A stretch of DNA of 64,000 nt. Source: Podocnemis expansa. Taxonomy: Eukaryota > Chordata > Testudines > Podocnemididae. Position 1 is the stretch's first letter. Each line of letters starts with the position of its first letter. The notes below the pieces were generated by a model. It was not told where the DNA came from, made no database searches, and was given only the letters and a program-made list of their open reading frames with translations. Shown here piece by piece: positions 44,800 through 56,382 of this stretch. A program made the translations under genes and the position numbers. Location of the stretch: NCBI GenBank assembly GCA_007922195.1, contig ML682001.1:1252390-1316389 (forward strand). Direction: 5' to 3'.

Positions 44800-46150
44800 C
44801 TAGCCTGTGGCACTGTTTACGCTGCTCTGTTGTCAGAGCATCCACTCCTGACCTCCTCACGCTGCCTTTCAGTATGCAAAGTCACTCCAGCTAAATACAT
44901 GGAGTGCTCTGGCCCACCACTCATAAATTACATACACCCACCAATTTTTAGTTCCAGCTTAGTCTCCCCTGACCCCCAGAAATGTGTGTCTTTTACTGCT
45001 CAGTTCCCTCTGAACAATGCGAGCTTACAGAAAAGCAGTCATTTCATCAAAGGAAAATGATATAAGTGCCTTTTTTGTTATCCCAAATGGAGTTTCTCAC
45101 ATGCTTTAACCCAAACACACTGGTAAAAATAAAACAGCAAGATAAGTTTATTAACTACCAAAAAGTAGATTTTAAGGTATTGCAAGTGATGATGCATAAA
45201 AGTTGGAAATGGTTACTAAAGAAAATAAAAGGGTAAAACACAAGTTAACAAGCTAAATAAACAAGGAGTCTCGTGGCATTTTCAAAGAATAACAAATTTA
45301 TATATCACATGAGTTGTCGTGGGAGAAAGTCCCACTTCTCCCATTTATCGCATGAACTTTCATGGGCAAAAATCCCTTCTCCTCAAACACTTTGAGGATG
45401 GGGGAACTTACAGAATGGAAGGAAAATATATGCAGGGAAGTGTAAGTAATCAGTGAACTGATTTGCTGTAGCAATCTGATCTGATCCTATGACTTACTCT
45501 TCCCTGCATATAATTTTCTCCCATTCTGTAAGTTCTCTATCTTCAAAGTATTAGAGGAGATGGGATTTTCTCCCATGAAACTCATGTGATAAATAAATTT
45601 GTTAGTCTTTAAAAGTGCTACAGGACTCCTTGTTTATTTTGCTGAACCAGATTAACACGGCTGCCCCCCTGGAACTTGACAAGCTAAGTGAACTTAAAAG
45701 CACAAGATTTTGTCTCACATACGCTGTTGTAAATTTGACTGGTTGAATCATCATTCTGCATGCAGACCTTTCCCCTTACTTCAATTCTTTGGGAGCCGCT
45801 GATGTCATGAGCAGAGATGAAGGAGGGGAAAGAATGGTTGTGTTTTATAGATTTTTATATTTTATAGATCCTCTATTCTTATAAACTCCCTCCTCTCTCT
45901 GAAGATGATCGCCCGCCGGGGTACAGGTGACAAGTCATTTTTTTGTGGATGTGAGGACCAGATAGTCCCTGTGACGAAATGTAAATTTATTTTTCATACC
46001 TTCCAATTGCTGGAGAAGGCTCTTAAGCAGGCAATAGCCCTTTAACACGTGTTTGGGATGCTAGTGTTTCTTTGCCTTGGAAAAACTGGTTTTTGGGTCT
46101 TACCCAAAATTACGACATAGTTCAGTAACAATCATACATTACCTTTCATG
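44800..46150. repeat. Unclassified old repeat split by Penelope-like element
   Basis: The wording TAAGTTTATTAACTACC, AGTAGATTTTAAGGTATTGC and GGAAATGGTTACTAAAG is familiar from an abundant turtle interspersed repeat whose class I cannot name. It continues past the Penelope-like insertion at 45257-45678. Boundaries are approximate. Confidence 0.35.
45257..45678. mobile_element. Inverted Penelope-like element with 9-bp duplication
   Basis: A minus arm (45257-45440: CAAGGAGTC, TCGTGGCA, complement of AGTGTTTGAGGAG) and a plus arm (about 45441-45678: GACTTACTCTTCCCTGC, GGGATTTTCTCCCATGAAA, GATAAATAAATTTGTTAGTC, AACACGGCTGCCC) flank a centre near 45440. ACAAGCTAA is repeated on both sides (45248-45256 and 45679-45687). 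This shows the whole inverted structure inserted as one unit. Confidence 0.75.
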
Positions 46151-46158
46151 GTGAAAAT

Positions 46159-46381
46159 TTCTAGAGGGGTAGCTCTGTTAGTCTGTTGTACAGTAAAAAC
46201 AACAAGAGTCCTGTGGCATCTTAACAGCTAACAGATTTCTTTGGGCATAAGCTTTTGTGGGCTCCAACCCACTTCATCAAATGCAGCTTGGCTCTGACAA
46301 AAGTGGGTTGGGGCCCATGAAAGTTTATACCTGATGAAATATATTAGTCTTTAAGGTGCCACAGGACTCTCATTGTTTTCA
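46159..46381. mobile_element. Head-to-head Penelope-like dimer, variant B
   Basis: Minus arm 46159-46286 carries the full distal end (CTAGAGGGGTAGCTCTGTTAG) to GATGAAGTGGG complement near 46270. The plus arm 46291-46381 runs TCTGACAAAAGTGGG, TTGGGGCCCATGAAAGTTTAT to CCACAGGACTCTCATTG. Confidence 0.8.
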
Positions 46382-46547
46382 GTCACAGAGTAGAATTATA
46401 TAACTTGTCATATAGTGTCATGACACACATTTTAACAAGACAATGATATTCAGCAGATTTTGATTTTTTCAAATGATATTTCACAAGGTGTACTTTATAC
46501 AAAATGTATCATAAACTAGAAAGAGTGGTGAACATCATAATGTAGAC

Positions 46548-46724
46548 CAGGGGTAATCAATCAATTATTTCTGCCAGGGTCCAAATTTCTTAGTTTAGGT
46601 ATAGTCAAAGTCCAGACTCCAGATAAAATAATAACAATAATAAGTAACTACAAAGATTTTGGGGTCTGTTCAAAAGCATCTAGCAGTTTGGATTTAACCC
46701 ACAGTCAGCCTGTTGGCTATCCCC
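46548..46724. mobile_element. Non-autonomous hAT-type element
   Basis: Begins CAGGGGTAATCAATCA and ends GTTGGCTATCCCC. Flanks ATGTAGAC (46540-46547) and GTGTAGAT (46725-46732) agree at 6 of 8. The interior holds CTGCCAGGGTCCAAATTTC wording. Confidence 0.7.
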
Positions 46725-46732
46725 GTGTAGAT

Positions 46733-47126
46733 CACCACTTCCGTATAACTAAGAGCTATACAACAGGCCTTTCTCACCTTCCTCCTACTCAGTGTAACAG
46801 CTAGTACTTTTCCATATAAAAAATACCATGTCGTACTTCAGAAAAGTTTGGCTCCAGCTCCAAACTTCATGGCAGGGCTCTATGTATAGAGGGATGGGTT
46901 TTTTTTCAAACTGGCAACATTTTCAACACTATCCTACCTGTCTAAAAGAAATATACTAGAAAAAAATCCCCCTCCAACATCTGGGGAAACAACAAGCTGG
47001 AGCTGCTCACCTCAGACTTTGTAAGGCTGGAGGGCTGTGAGTAAACACAGATAACAGCTGTTTCAGCTGGGTTGGTTGAATCAATCAGTCTCAAGTTACT
47101 TGGCTTTAAGTAAAAGCTGCAGACCT

Positions 47127-47163
<37 letters not shown>

Positions 47164-47692
47164 CTCTCTAAGAAGATATGGTGGAGTTTTCCATAAGGAA
47201 CAACATACTGCATTCCCATCCAACCAGCAAAATCCTAATTCAGTCTAATGTCAGTGTGATGAAGAAAGGGACTGACAAGCTCACAATGATGAGATGTGTG
47301 TTTGTGTGCCTGTCAGAAAAGATTTATAACAGCCCATGCAATGTTAGCATCATTTCATTTCCAGAGAATTGCAAGATGGAGGGGAGAAGAAAAAAAAAAA
47401 CAAGTGGAAATGCTTGATTGCCAGATGCTTGTTCTGTTGTATTTGTAGGTAAACTAAATTGCCACCCTCACTTGTTATATAATGTCTGATTGTTAGCAGT
47501 CGTTATAGTAGCAAGCAAACCTGATATAAATGAGAAATAATGAAACCACAGACTGTCTTTTTCTCCTGTAAAGGGACACAGTTAACAGACAACTGTAGTC
47601 TACCAGCTGTTAACAATGGAAGAGTTTTTGAACAACAGCATGAATAGATTATTTAGCAACTGAAAATAAAAACCAGACTGGATTGTCTCAAT
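46733..47692. other. Unannotated stretch with (CA)n
   Basis: Contains the (CA)n tract at 47131-47160 followed by a short TC tract to 47169. No gene. A chance minus frame spans the microsatellite. Confidence 0.5.
47131..47169. repeat. (CA)n(TC)n microsatellite
   Basis: Fifteen CA units then four TC units. Confidence 0.97.
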
Positions 47693-47976
47693 GGCTATGT
47701 CTACACTTAGCATTTCAATTCAAATTACTCAATTTGAATTAATAATTATTAATTCAAATTCAGTCAATTCAAATTGACATGGCCACACCAGAAACTCCAA
47801 TTTGAATTGGCATGTCCATGGACTGGATTTGCCAATTCGAATTGGAGGGGGGCGCCATGGGAAGTGTGGCAAGATGGTTGCAGAAATGGGCCACTGCCAC
47901 AGCCAGTCACATAAAAATGGGAGGTTGCCTCAGCCCCCTGCCCATTGTGGCTGGCAAGAGGCAGAGCGAGCAGGTC

Positions 47977-49202
47977 ATGGATCGAGCCCAGCTCCTGCAG
48001 CTTGTTGCTGAGATGCCCAGCGCCTGCACAGTCTTGACCAGTGCTTTGGTTGCCTTGAACAAGGTCTTACTAGACCCTGACAGCACGGAGGCAGGCACCA
48101 GCACCGCCACCACACTGGCTTTGCCTGCTGCTCCAGCCACCCTGCTGCCCTCCGTGCCCCGTGGCTTCTGGGTGTGAAAAACCAGCACTGACTGGTGACA
48201 CCGTGTTGTCTTGACCACCCAGGATGATGAGCAATGGAAGCAAAACTTCGGTATAGACGTTCTTGGAGCTGGTCCATGAGCTCGCCCCACAGCTGCAGGG
48301 AATGGACACCTGTCTTAGCCACGCTGTGCCTGTGGACAACAGAGTGGCCATCGCTCTGTGAAAGATGGCCACCCCGGACAGCTACCAGTCAGTGGCGCAT
48401 CAGTTTGGGGTTGGAAAGGCCACCGTGGGGGCTATTCTCCTACAGGTCAGCAGGGCAATTAATGCGGCCCTGCTACCCCGCCTGGCCACTTCTGGGAGCC
48501 TGCAAGAGACCCTGGATGGACTCCATGCCCTCAGACTCCCCAGCTGCATGGGCATCCTCAGTGCCACTCATATCCATGTCCGAGCCCCACCTCACCGAAG
48601 CGCAGAGTACGGGAACTGGAAGGGGTGCTTCTCCACGCTTCTGCAGGTACTGGTTGATCACCAGGGCCTCTTTACAAATGTCTACATCAGTAGGGTGAGG
48701 AGGGCACACGATGGCCGTGTACTGAGGAACTTGTCCCTGTACAGGCGAATGCAGGTGGGCACTTTCCTCCTGCAATATGATGTGCCCATTAGGGACCTCC
48801 AGATGCCCCTCCTTCTTGTGGAGGATGCCACCTACCCTCTCTTGCCATGGCGTATGAAGCCATACACAGGCCACCTCGATCCAGGCAAGGAGCTTTTTAA
48901 CAGGAGACTGAACAGCTGTCGGCAGGAAGTGGAGTGCGCATTTGGGAGGCTCAAAGCCGGATGGCAGTGCCTTCTAACATGCCTCTACCTTGTCGAGGAG
49001 ACCATCCCAGAAGTCATCGGCACCTGTGTTGCCCTGCATAATCTCTGTGAACTGCGGGGTGACAGAGTCCCAATTCTCTGGGAGGCTGAGGCTGAACAAT
49101 TTCCAGCAGCCAGCAGCCAGGCAGCAGCCAGAGTGGGTGCAGCGAAGAGCACACATCATCCGCGAGGTGCTCAAGGACGTGTTCCTTGTGGAGGAGCCCT
49201 GA
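47977..49202 (+). pseudogene. Harbinger transposase pseudogene (DDE_Tnp_4 type)
   Basis: The family cuts and pastes Harbinger DNA. The likely start is ATG 47977 (MDRAQLLQLVAEM). In-frame stops lie at 48175 and 48196, where tryptophan-rich PRGFWV-x-KTSTDW wording is interrupted. A frameshift lies near 48255-48263 and another stop at 48359-48361. An open run of 315 codons starts at 48365: a helix-turn-helix-like SVAHQFGVGKATVGAILLQV, then GILSATHIHVRAP where the family has a catalytic Asp but Ser66 stands here. HD (residue 116), the ED-x-x-YPLLP motif (Asp154) and E190 of EVECAFGRLK are kept. A frameshift near 49120-49140 moves the true C-terminus (RRAHIIREVLKDVFLVEE) to another frame ending at 49202. 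Surely inactive. Confidence 0.88.
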
Positions 49203-49298
49203 GGACCTGGGCCTGCCACCAAATGCCCTCCCCAGCCCCACCCCACACATGCCTCCCCTACACACCTGCACCCCACTCTAACCTCCCTATCCCCAAAC

Positions 49299-49304
49299 AA
49301 ATAA
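49299..49304 (+). promoter_or_regulatory. Polyadenylation signal of transposase gene
   Basis: AATAAA about 97 bases after the ancestral transposase stop. Confidence 0.5.
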
Positions 49305-49335
49305 AGATATGAACAAAAAAGAGTTTTTAATATGT

Positions 49336-49341
49336 TTTATT
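49336..49341 (-). promoter_or_regulatory. Polyadenylation signal of accessory gene
   Basis: AATAAA on the minus strand, downstream of the Myb/SANT-type remnant and 32 bases from the transposase signal, as expected for convergent genes. Confidence 0.45.
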
Positions 49342-49474
49342 TAAATGGGAAGGGGGGAGGTTTAAGGCCAGGGAGGAGCTTTGAGAACTGAGAGAAGGAG
49401 GAACTTGGGGAGAACTGGATGGATCATTTTAAGGTCAGGACGGGGGGCAGTCCCAGTCCCAAGGGGGGTTCCCC

Positions 49475-49696
49475 TCAGCCTTCCCTGAGGCCTCCCCGGG
49501 TGCGGGGACGCTGGCAACGAATGACGCGGGAGTCTCTGGGTGGGGCTTCCTGGGCAGCAGGGGGAATAAAATGGTCCACAAGCCGACTCAGGCTGGCTGC
49601 CATGCCCTGGAGGGCTGCCCTGATGGTCAGCAGCGCCTGGCTCTGCTGCTCATGGGTGATGGTGTGACGCTCCTCGAGGTCAACAGCCCATTGCAC
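49475..49696 (-). pseudogene. Harbinger Myb/SANT-type accessory protein, C-terminal remnant
   Basis: A 73-residue frame: LEERHTITHEQQSQALLTIRAALQGMAASLSRLVDHFIPPAAQE followed by a basic RCQRPRTRGG tail. Wording of this kind ends the Myb/SANT-like protein of vertebrate Harbinger elements, which helps the transposase bind DNA and enter the nucleus. Only about 60 bases separate it from the transposon end, so the N-terminal DNA-binding domain has been deleted. Assignment rests on recall of the family and on position. Confidence 0.65.
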
Positions 49697-49759
49697 TTAA
49701 TAGAATTCAAATTGATGACAATCAATTCGAATTCTGCTCTAAGTGTAGACACACCCAAT

Positions 49760-50139
49760 AATAAGAACAAAGTGCTATTAAGACAGTATGATGGATCTGC
49801 TAGGATGCTAAAGTTATTTAACATTTGGAACAATAGAAGCTGAGCCTATATGGAAGTAAGTGGGGACATTAAAAACAAAGTCAATTTAATCCATGTCTGG
49901 CATGATCCCTAAAGGTGCTTTATGGCTCCAGGGATGAGTGCAGGCAGCACCACTTAGGAGGTATCTCATCAACTTTCAGGATAAGGTTCTTTGAGAGGAA
50001 GGATTACGTTGTGACAGGGCATAGGACTGGGAGTCAGAACTACTGACTTCTGCTCCAAGCTCCAATAAGGCACATGAAATTGCAAGCCCATTACTAAGAT
50101 TTTAATGAATCTGTAAGCTCAGGGGTTGTACTGCATGAC
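49760..50139. other. Unannotated non-coding stretch
   Basis: No gene or repeat recognised. Confidence 0.4.
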
Positions 50140-51905
50140 TGAAGAGCTGATAACATGGTTCCTATTTTCAAGAAAGGGGGAAGAAATGATCCAGGTAACC
50201 AACAGTGTGTTAGTTTCACCTCAGCAGTATGCAAGGTCTTGGAAAATAAATTGAAAGAGAAAGTAGTTCAAGACATCAAGGTTAACAGAAATGGGGACAA
50301 AATGGCTTTACAAAAGGTAGATCTTGCCAGATCAACCTGTTCTTCATTTTCGAGACAATAAAATAATTCTTTTTTTTTAGACAAGGGGAATGTAGTGGAT
50401 ATAATTTGCATAAATTTTGGTAAGGCATTTGATATAGTTCCACATGGGGAATTTTTAGTTAAATTGGAAAAGATGAGGTTTAATATGAAAATTGAAAGGT
50501 GGCTAAGGAACTTGTTAGCATGGAGACTACAACGGGTCATACTGAAAGGAGAACTGTCACAGTGGAGGGAGATAACTAGTGGAGTTCCTCAGGGATCAGG
50601 CTTGGGACCAGTCTTATTTAAGCATTGTATAACTGACCTTGGAAGAAAATGTGGAAATGTGCTAATAAAGTTTGTGGATGACATAAAGTTGGGAGGTTTT
50701 GCCAACACAGAGGAGTATTGGGATATCGTACAGGAAGATTTGGATGACCTTGTAACTGTGGTAATAGAAGCAGGATGAAATTTAATAGTAGGAAATCCAA
50801 AGTCATGCATTTAAGGACTAATAACAGGAATTTTTGCTATAAGCTTGGATGCATCAATTGGAAGTGACAGAGGAGAAGGAGGACCTGGGTGTATTAGTTG
50901 ATCACAGGATGATTAAGAGCCACCTATGTGAAGTGACCGAAAAAACCTAATTCAGTTCTAGGATTTGTTAGATGAGGTATTTCCAGTAGAAACAAGGAGG
51001 TGTTTGTACCATTGCAGTGTGTTGGTGAGACATCTCTAGAATACAGTATGCAATGCTGGTCCCCAATGTTTAAGAAAGATGAATTCAGATTAAAGCAGGT
51101 GCAGTAAAAGGCTACTAGGATGATCCATGGAACGGAAAACCTGCCTTATGAGAGGAGACTCAAAGAGCTTGGCTGGGGTAGTCTAAGCAAAAGAAGGCTG
51201 AGACGTGAGGTGATTGCTCTGTATAAATACATCAGAAGGATAGATGCCAGGGAGGGAGAGGCTTATTTAAGTTCAACACCAAGGTGGACACATGAACAAA
51301 TTAATATAAACTGATGATTTAGAAGTTTAGACTTGAAATTTGACTTGAGTTTCTAACCATCAGAGGAGTGAAATTCTGGAAAACCTTCTGAGGGAAGCTA
51401 TGGAAAAAAAAGTGCTGCTTTCAGATTTGAGCTGGTTACATTTATGGAGAGCATGGTATGCTGGGACAGCCTAATTTAGCAATTAACTGGTCTTCGACTA
51501 TGGGTGGTAAACATGCCAGTGGCCTGTGATGAGACATTAGATAAGGTGGGTTCTGAGTTGGTACAGAGACTTCTTTTTGGGTGTCTGGCTGGTGATTCTG
51601 GCCTACATGCTCAGGTATTAGTTGATCAGCATTTTTGGGGTCAGGAGGGGATTATCACCCATGGCAGATTGGCAGGGATCCTGGGGGGTTTTGCCTCCCC
51701 CTGGAGAGAAGGCATGGGTCACTTGCTTGAAGTTTCTTGTGCCTGGAAGTCTTTAAACCATGATTTGGGACATCAGTGACTCAGTCATAGGTTAGGTGTC
51801 TATTGCAGGAGTTGGCGGGTAAGACTCCGTGGGCTGTGTTTTACAGGAGGTCAGACTAGATGATCCTTTTGATCCCTTCTGACCTTAAAATCTATGAACC
51901 TATGG
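50140..51905 (+). mobile_element. Old CR1 LINE, RT region to 3' end
   Basis: Starts within the reverse transcriptase (VPIFKKGGRNDPGNQQCVSFTS), runs through motifs A, B and C to the C-terminal ERRLKELGWGSLSKRRLRREVIALYKYI, then a 3' untranslated part and the tip GGTCAGACTAGATGATCC with ACCTTAAAATCTATGAACC. Much more diverged from the right-end CR1 than the copy at 57236, so an older subfamily. Confidence 0.88.
50155..51314 (+). pseudogene. CR1 reverse transcriptase pseudogene
   Basis: Separate open pieces at 50155-50361, 50395-50778 and 51120-51314 show motif A as NFGKAFDIVPH, motif B as SGVPQGSGLGPVLF and motif C as FVDDIKLGG, so the catalytic Asp pair is still readable. Stops and frameshifts separate the pieces. 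The endonuclease is absent (5' truncation). Confidence 0.85.
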
Positions 51906-53734
51906 ATCTATAAGGACTTGATGGATAAATCATTTTTTAGGACACAGTCTTCAAACTCTGTTGGTCATCATTAGCTTATAAGTCCCTAGTTAATGGCACA
52001 AAGATGTGGCCTGATTTTAGAGTACTAAGCAGACAAGAGTTTCTCCTGACTTCAACGGGAGCTAAGAACGTTCAATAACTGGGCTGGCTTAACTTGAAAC
52101 ATCATGGCCTTAATCTGTCCGTGCTGCAATTTTTCTATAGATAATATCTTCTCACTTCTCCTGCTGGGTGTTGGGAATATTAGTTACTGTTCGTTTAACC
52201 TTGAGATCTTTAGATGGAAGGTGCGACAGAAATGTAACTAGAGCCAGTCAGGAAATGGAAACAATTTTGTGGAAAAGATGTCACTGAAATTTCTTTTCTG
52301 TGTTTTGCAGGCACTTCAAACTTCTTGAAGTTTTCTAACCAGGACTTGCTCTCAAAGCTTTTTATTTAGATTTCATGAGAGGATGAGAGAAATTGAGTAC
52401 CTATGTTATGTCTTCTTTGTGGTGTATGCAGTAGACATACTTTAAATATTAAACATTTGGGTAAGAGTTTAGAATGTCTGAACAGTACCTCAATTCTTGG
52501 AAAGAAGTTTCTGGGACATCCCCATTAATACTCTCCACAGGCTGTCATATGAAGCTGCAAACCACCTATTGAATGCCAGATTAGAGGTATGCATCATCAA
52601 GACAAAACTTGTATTGGCTGCTCAGACTCATGGGGTGCAATTCTGTGTCTAGTAGCAGCTGACAGCCATCCTTTCATGAAGTCCTGATGTAACCCAGCAC
52701 CTAAACTGTTGACTTATACCCAAATATATGGTCATCATATTTCATCTTCTATTGTACCCCAATAGTGTACAGACATGTCTGGGTGGAAAGTGGAACTCAT
52801 GTAGAGTTCTACTGAAGTAAATTGGAGTATGAGTAGGGGTAGGGGAAGGGGTAGAAAGAGAGGTAATTGCAAACACAACTGGGCTCATTGCTATCACCTT
52901 CCATGGCAGAAAAATTGTGTGAAATGTTCCCCATGACTGTACACGTGCTTTGAGATCCATGCTTTGCATACAGCCTTTGAATTATAGAAGGACAGAATTA
53001 AAGATTCCCTTTCTCATTCCTTTGTTTAGTTTATCTGTGGATAGGTTTAATGATTTTTCATGCTGCCAAAATAAATTACTTTCTGCGACAAGATTCTTTT
53101 TTCCTTACAGCCCTAGCATGTTAAAAAAAATGTAAAAACAATCAATGGCAGCTAAAAGATGGCTCCTTTCACCCCCGAGTAAACAAAGTTACAGTGTATT
53201 GACAAAAAGTTCTCTGTATTGGATTCTTCATTGGACACAAGTTGCCAGTTTCAATAAATCTGCATTCTGGACTTCTACTTAGTCAGTGTTTCCAGACAGG
53301 AGCTAGAGAGCATCAGACTTTAAAGTGCAATGAAACATGTCAGTGAGCAAGTCTACTTCCAATGTGTGATGGAATCCATCATTATCAAAGCATCTGTCAT
53401 ACTGCCATATGGCGAACCATGACGTCTAATACGATAGATGTTCATGTCCCTCCCCAACAGAAAGATCTTGAGTAGAATTAAAAGGAAAGTAGCCTTGTTC
53501 AGTTCACTGTGGCCTATATGTGAGTCATGTAAGTTACCAGAGAAATGTTCAGACAGTTGGCCTAATTCTCACTGAAAAGTGGAGGAGAAAGAGTGGGTGG
53601 GTGAGTGGATGGAGAATGAAGGAAGGTGACAGTCATCAGGGTGGCCTGATAATGTTTTGTTCAAAAGAATTTAATGGTTTCATAAAATCAATCAAAATCA
53701 ACACTGGGAATAGAAATCTTTCCTCTCAGACAAA
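51906..53734. other. Repeat-poor stretch, possible conserved element
   Basis: No gene. About 53030-53330 (TTTCATGCTGCCAAAATAAA, CAATGGCAGCTAAAAGATGG, CACCCCCGAGTAAACAAAG) reads as unique non-repetitive DNA and may be conserved. Confidence 0.3.
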
Positions 53735-53995
53735 CTCCTCTGTCCCCTATTATTTATTAGTATCTGAACTCAAACAGCTCTTAGATATCTCCACAAGATC
53801 AGGGCTTGTATCAGGTGCTGTACACATACTCAGGAAAGATAGTCCGTGTCCCAAAGAGCTTACAGTGTAAATACACAAAGGGTGTGAGAGGAGCCAGAGC
53901 CACAGGGAAGGGAAATGGCTCCTTCATAATCACCTAGCAAGTCTGAAGCAAAACTGGGAGTAAGACTCAGCTTTCCTAATTGCTGGGTGAGTGCC
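53735..53995 (+). repeat. MIR-like SINE
   Basis: CAGGTGCTGTACACATACTC, CCCAAAGAGCTTACAGTGTA, CAAAGGGTGTGAGAGG, TCACCTAGCAAGTCTG and AACTGGGAGTAAGACTC run in the order of a near-complete old MIR/CORE SINE. Best copy of this family here. Confidence 0.65.
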
Positions 53996-55817
53996 TTACC
54001 CAGTAAACTTGTCTACTGTGATTTCAGTGATACAGCCATTGTGGTTTCCCATTCTCCCCTTCACTTATTCATGCTGTGTGTTGTTATGAGATGGGTGAAA
54101 CATTTTTTATGAGTTGATTTCCAACCCGAGTGAGATGGACACATGTGAACTCATGCTTCAATTCTGATAATTGATTGTAAGCCCCACCTAAGTTAAAAGA
54201 GTATGTGAGAAAGCCCCATGAGCTTTTGGTTAGTATGGTGCTGGGCATGTCTGTGTGAGGGCATGGGGGCTGAGACAAAAGAAACAACAGATTGAAGTAG
54301 ACAAGAGCAGAGGGATAGCGGCACAAGAAAACCAAGCAGCACTGTGCAACTGAGAAAAGGCTCAGGAGAGGGATTTGGTGTCTGTTGGCTTAAGAGACTT
54401 CAGGCGACAAACTAAGAAACTACTACTGTTGGGTTTTGTTCCTCCTCTGTTCAGAGGAGTAGGAGATGGCATCAGACTCCATCAATTTTGATGCAGTATC
54501 TATTAACCTCTGTTTTATCCAGCTGAGCTCTTCTCTCATCCTTCCCTTTATTGAGCACGTGTAGTGCCATGGTGATATGCTGGGAAATGTTTGACTTCAT
54601 TCTCAGCAGACACTTGACTATAGTGATCTTAAAATGCCGGTGCAGACAGGCTGGCTTCGAGCTGCCTCATGGTGTGCTCAGATTCAGTTTGTCAGCTGTT
54701 ATGTCTAATTTCCTAGGCTGGTATAAATTAGACTCAACCCACTTGTTTGGCTTAGCACTAATTCCTCTATCAGGAGTAGATCTGGCTGGTTTTTGAAGAT
54801 GGCCCTTGTTTTATTTAAGCAGAAAGATGGTGGTAAGGCTATGAAGAAGACAAGGAGGTAAGTGAACTGGAGGTAGTCCTCAGGAACATGATACATCATA
54901 GGCCAAAGATCTGTGCATGTTATTTTCCTCAAGTGAGTTAAAACACAAAAATTTTGCCGACAAATGCTCATTCCTCAACTCTCCTGCTTGCCTTCCTATT
55001 GATACATGTAAGGCTTTATTCTGCCACCCAAAACTTTCATCCTCAGAGGCTGCTGTGTGAGATCCAAAGACTTTCTTGGGGTAAATTTGCCACCCTGCTG
55101 AGCTATTGGTAGTGAGCAATTTATTCAGTCACCTTGTCCCCCCCTGCCCTGCTTTTTTTTGTCTGTCTGTCTGTCTCTGTTCAGGAAAGGATTTCAGTGA
55201 AAACCAAGTATTTGTTCTTTGTGTGGAATGATTCTATGAATGTTTCATGCAAACAAATTTCAGCTTCTTGACAGCTCTTTTTGCTGACTTCACTTGCTCT
55301 TCAATATTCATTACACTTGTTGAAGCACTAAGGATGGGTGGGCCTAAGTGCATCCATACTAAAGGCTCTTCCCCTCAGCCTATATCGGGGAGCCACTGGG
55401 CCCAGGAGTCAAATACATCAGGAGACAACAAATGCAAAAACAGGGATGATAGTGAGGATCACAGATACAAACTCAGTGATCCTGAGGTGGACAGTGTGAA
55501 AAGAAACCTGGACAGCTCCCTCTGCTCCTTGAACCAGTGGACATGACCCAGAAGAACTCTGCCTATAGATAGGACTTATGGGAGGGTTGGAAATAGGTCC
55601 TGTATTTGCATACCATCTTGCCCATCCAGCTTCCTCTTCCTGGCATGTTGACTTGCCACATGGGCCGACACTAGGAGGAGGTTGAGGATATTCAATATTT
55701 TCCTGATTGGTAGGAGTTGGGAATTTTTAGGATGTTCAACACTTTTTTTTCCTTTCTGAGCCACTTGAGACAGATCAGGTCTGAGATACCATGGCTAGAA
55801 AAATTCAGGGGCTGTGT
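53996..55817. other. Unannotated non-coding stretch
   Basis: No gene recognised. A short GTCT tract lies near 55160-55177. Confidence 0.4.
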
Positions 55818-56165
55818 TAATACAAGAATGACCATACTGGCTCAGACCATTGGTCCGTCTAGGGTAGTAGCTTGTCTTTTGACAGTCACCAGTGCCAGAT
55901 ACTTCAATGGTAATGAACAAAACAGGGCAATAATAGAGTGATCCATCCCCTGTTGTCCATTCTGAGTGTCTGACAGTCAAAGGTTTAGGGACACTCAGAG
56001 CATGGGGCTGCATCCTGGACCATCCTGGCTAATAGTCATTGATGGACCTCTCCTCCATGAACTGGTCTAGTTCTTTTTTGAACCCAGTGATACACCTGGC
56101 CTTTACCACACCCCCTGTGACCCAAGGACCTTGTGATACCCACTGGCAGAAGGCACAGGGTTAGA
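55818..56165 (-). mobile_element. Old CR1-like LINE 3' end
   Basis: AGAATGACCATACTGGCTCA, CCATTGGTCCGTCTAG, CCAGTGCCAGATACTTCAAT, GAGTGATCCATCCCCTGT, TAATAGTCATTGATGGACC and TTTTTGAACCCAGTGATAC run in the known order of a widespread turtle CR1-like 3' end, antisense. Confidence 0.75.
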
Positions 56166-56171
56166 TTATAA

Positions 56172-56382
56172 GCAGGTGTCTTAAACTCAAATCACCACGA
56201 GGGTCACATGAGGACTAGCACAGGGCTGCATGAGGACTAGTACGTTAGCTCAAGGGCCACACCACTGAAACCTTTTCATAAAATGATATTGCAAATATCT
56301 GTAACAATAGTGTCATCATGGGCTACAGAAAATAGCTTCAGAAGCCGCATGCAGCCTGCAGACCATGTGTTTGAGATCCCTG
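56172..56382. mobile_element. Non-autonomous hAT-type element
   Basis: Begins CAGGTGTCTTAAACTCAAATC (56173) and ends GTGTTTGAGATCCCTG. Flanks GATTATAA and GATTATAG agree at 7 of 8, with one base of uncertainty in the left border. It abuts the LINE fragment on its left. Confidence 0.75.

Larger units (their letters stand above)
47693..49756. mobile_element. Full-length PIF/Harbinger DNA transposon, inactive
   Basis: The 2,064-base element has terminal inverted repeats GGCTATGTCTACACTTAG (left) and, reversed, GGGTGTGTCTACACTTAG (right). It is flanked by an AAT duplication (47690-47692 and 49757-49759). Just inside both ends are AATTCAAATT and AATTCGAATT palindromes (47705-47845 and 49700-49735). 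It holds two convergent genes typical of the superfamily, a plus-strand transposase and a minus-strand Myb/SANT-type accessory protein remnant, with AATAAA polyadenylation signals for each between them. Both genes are broken. Confidence 0.92.

Noticed and set aside
48234..48698. Plus-strand frame of 154 codons and several minus frames at 47907-48874
   Set aside because: Shadows in other frames of the Harbinger transposase; none carries a domain.
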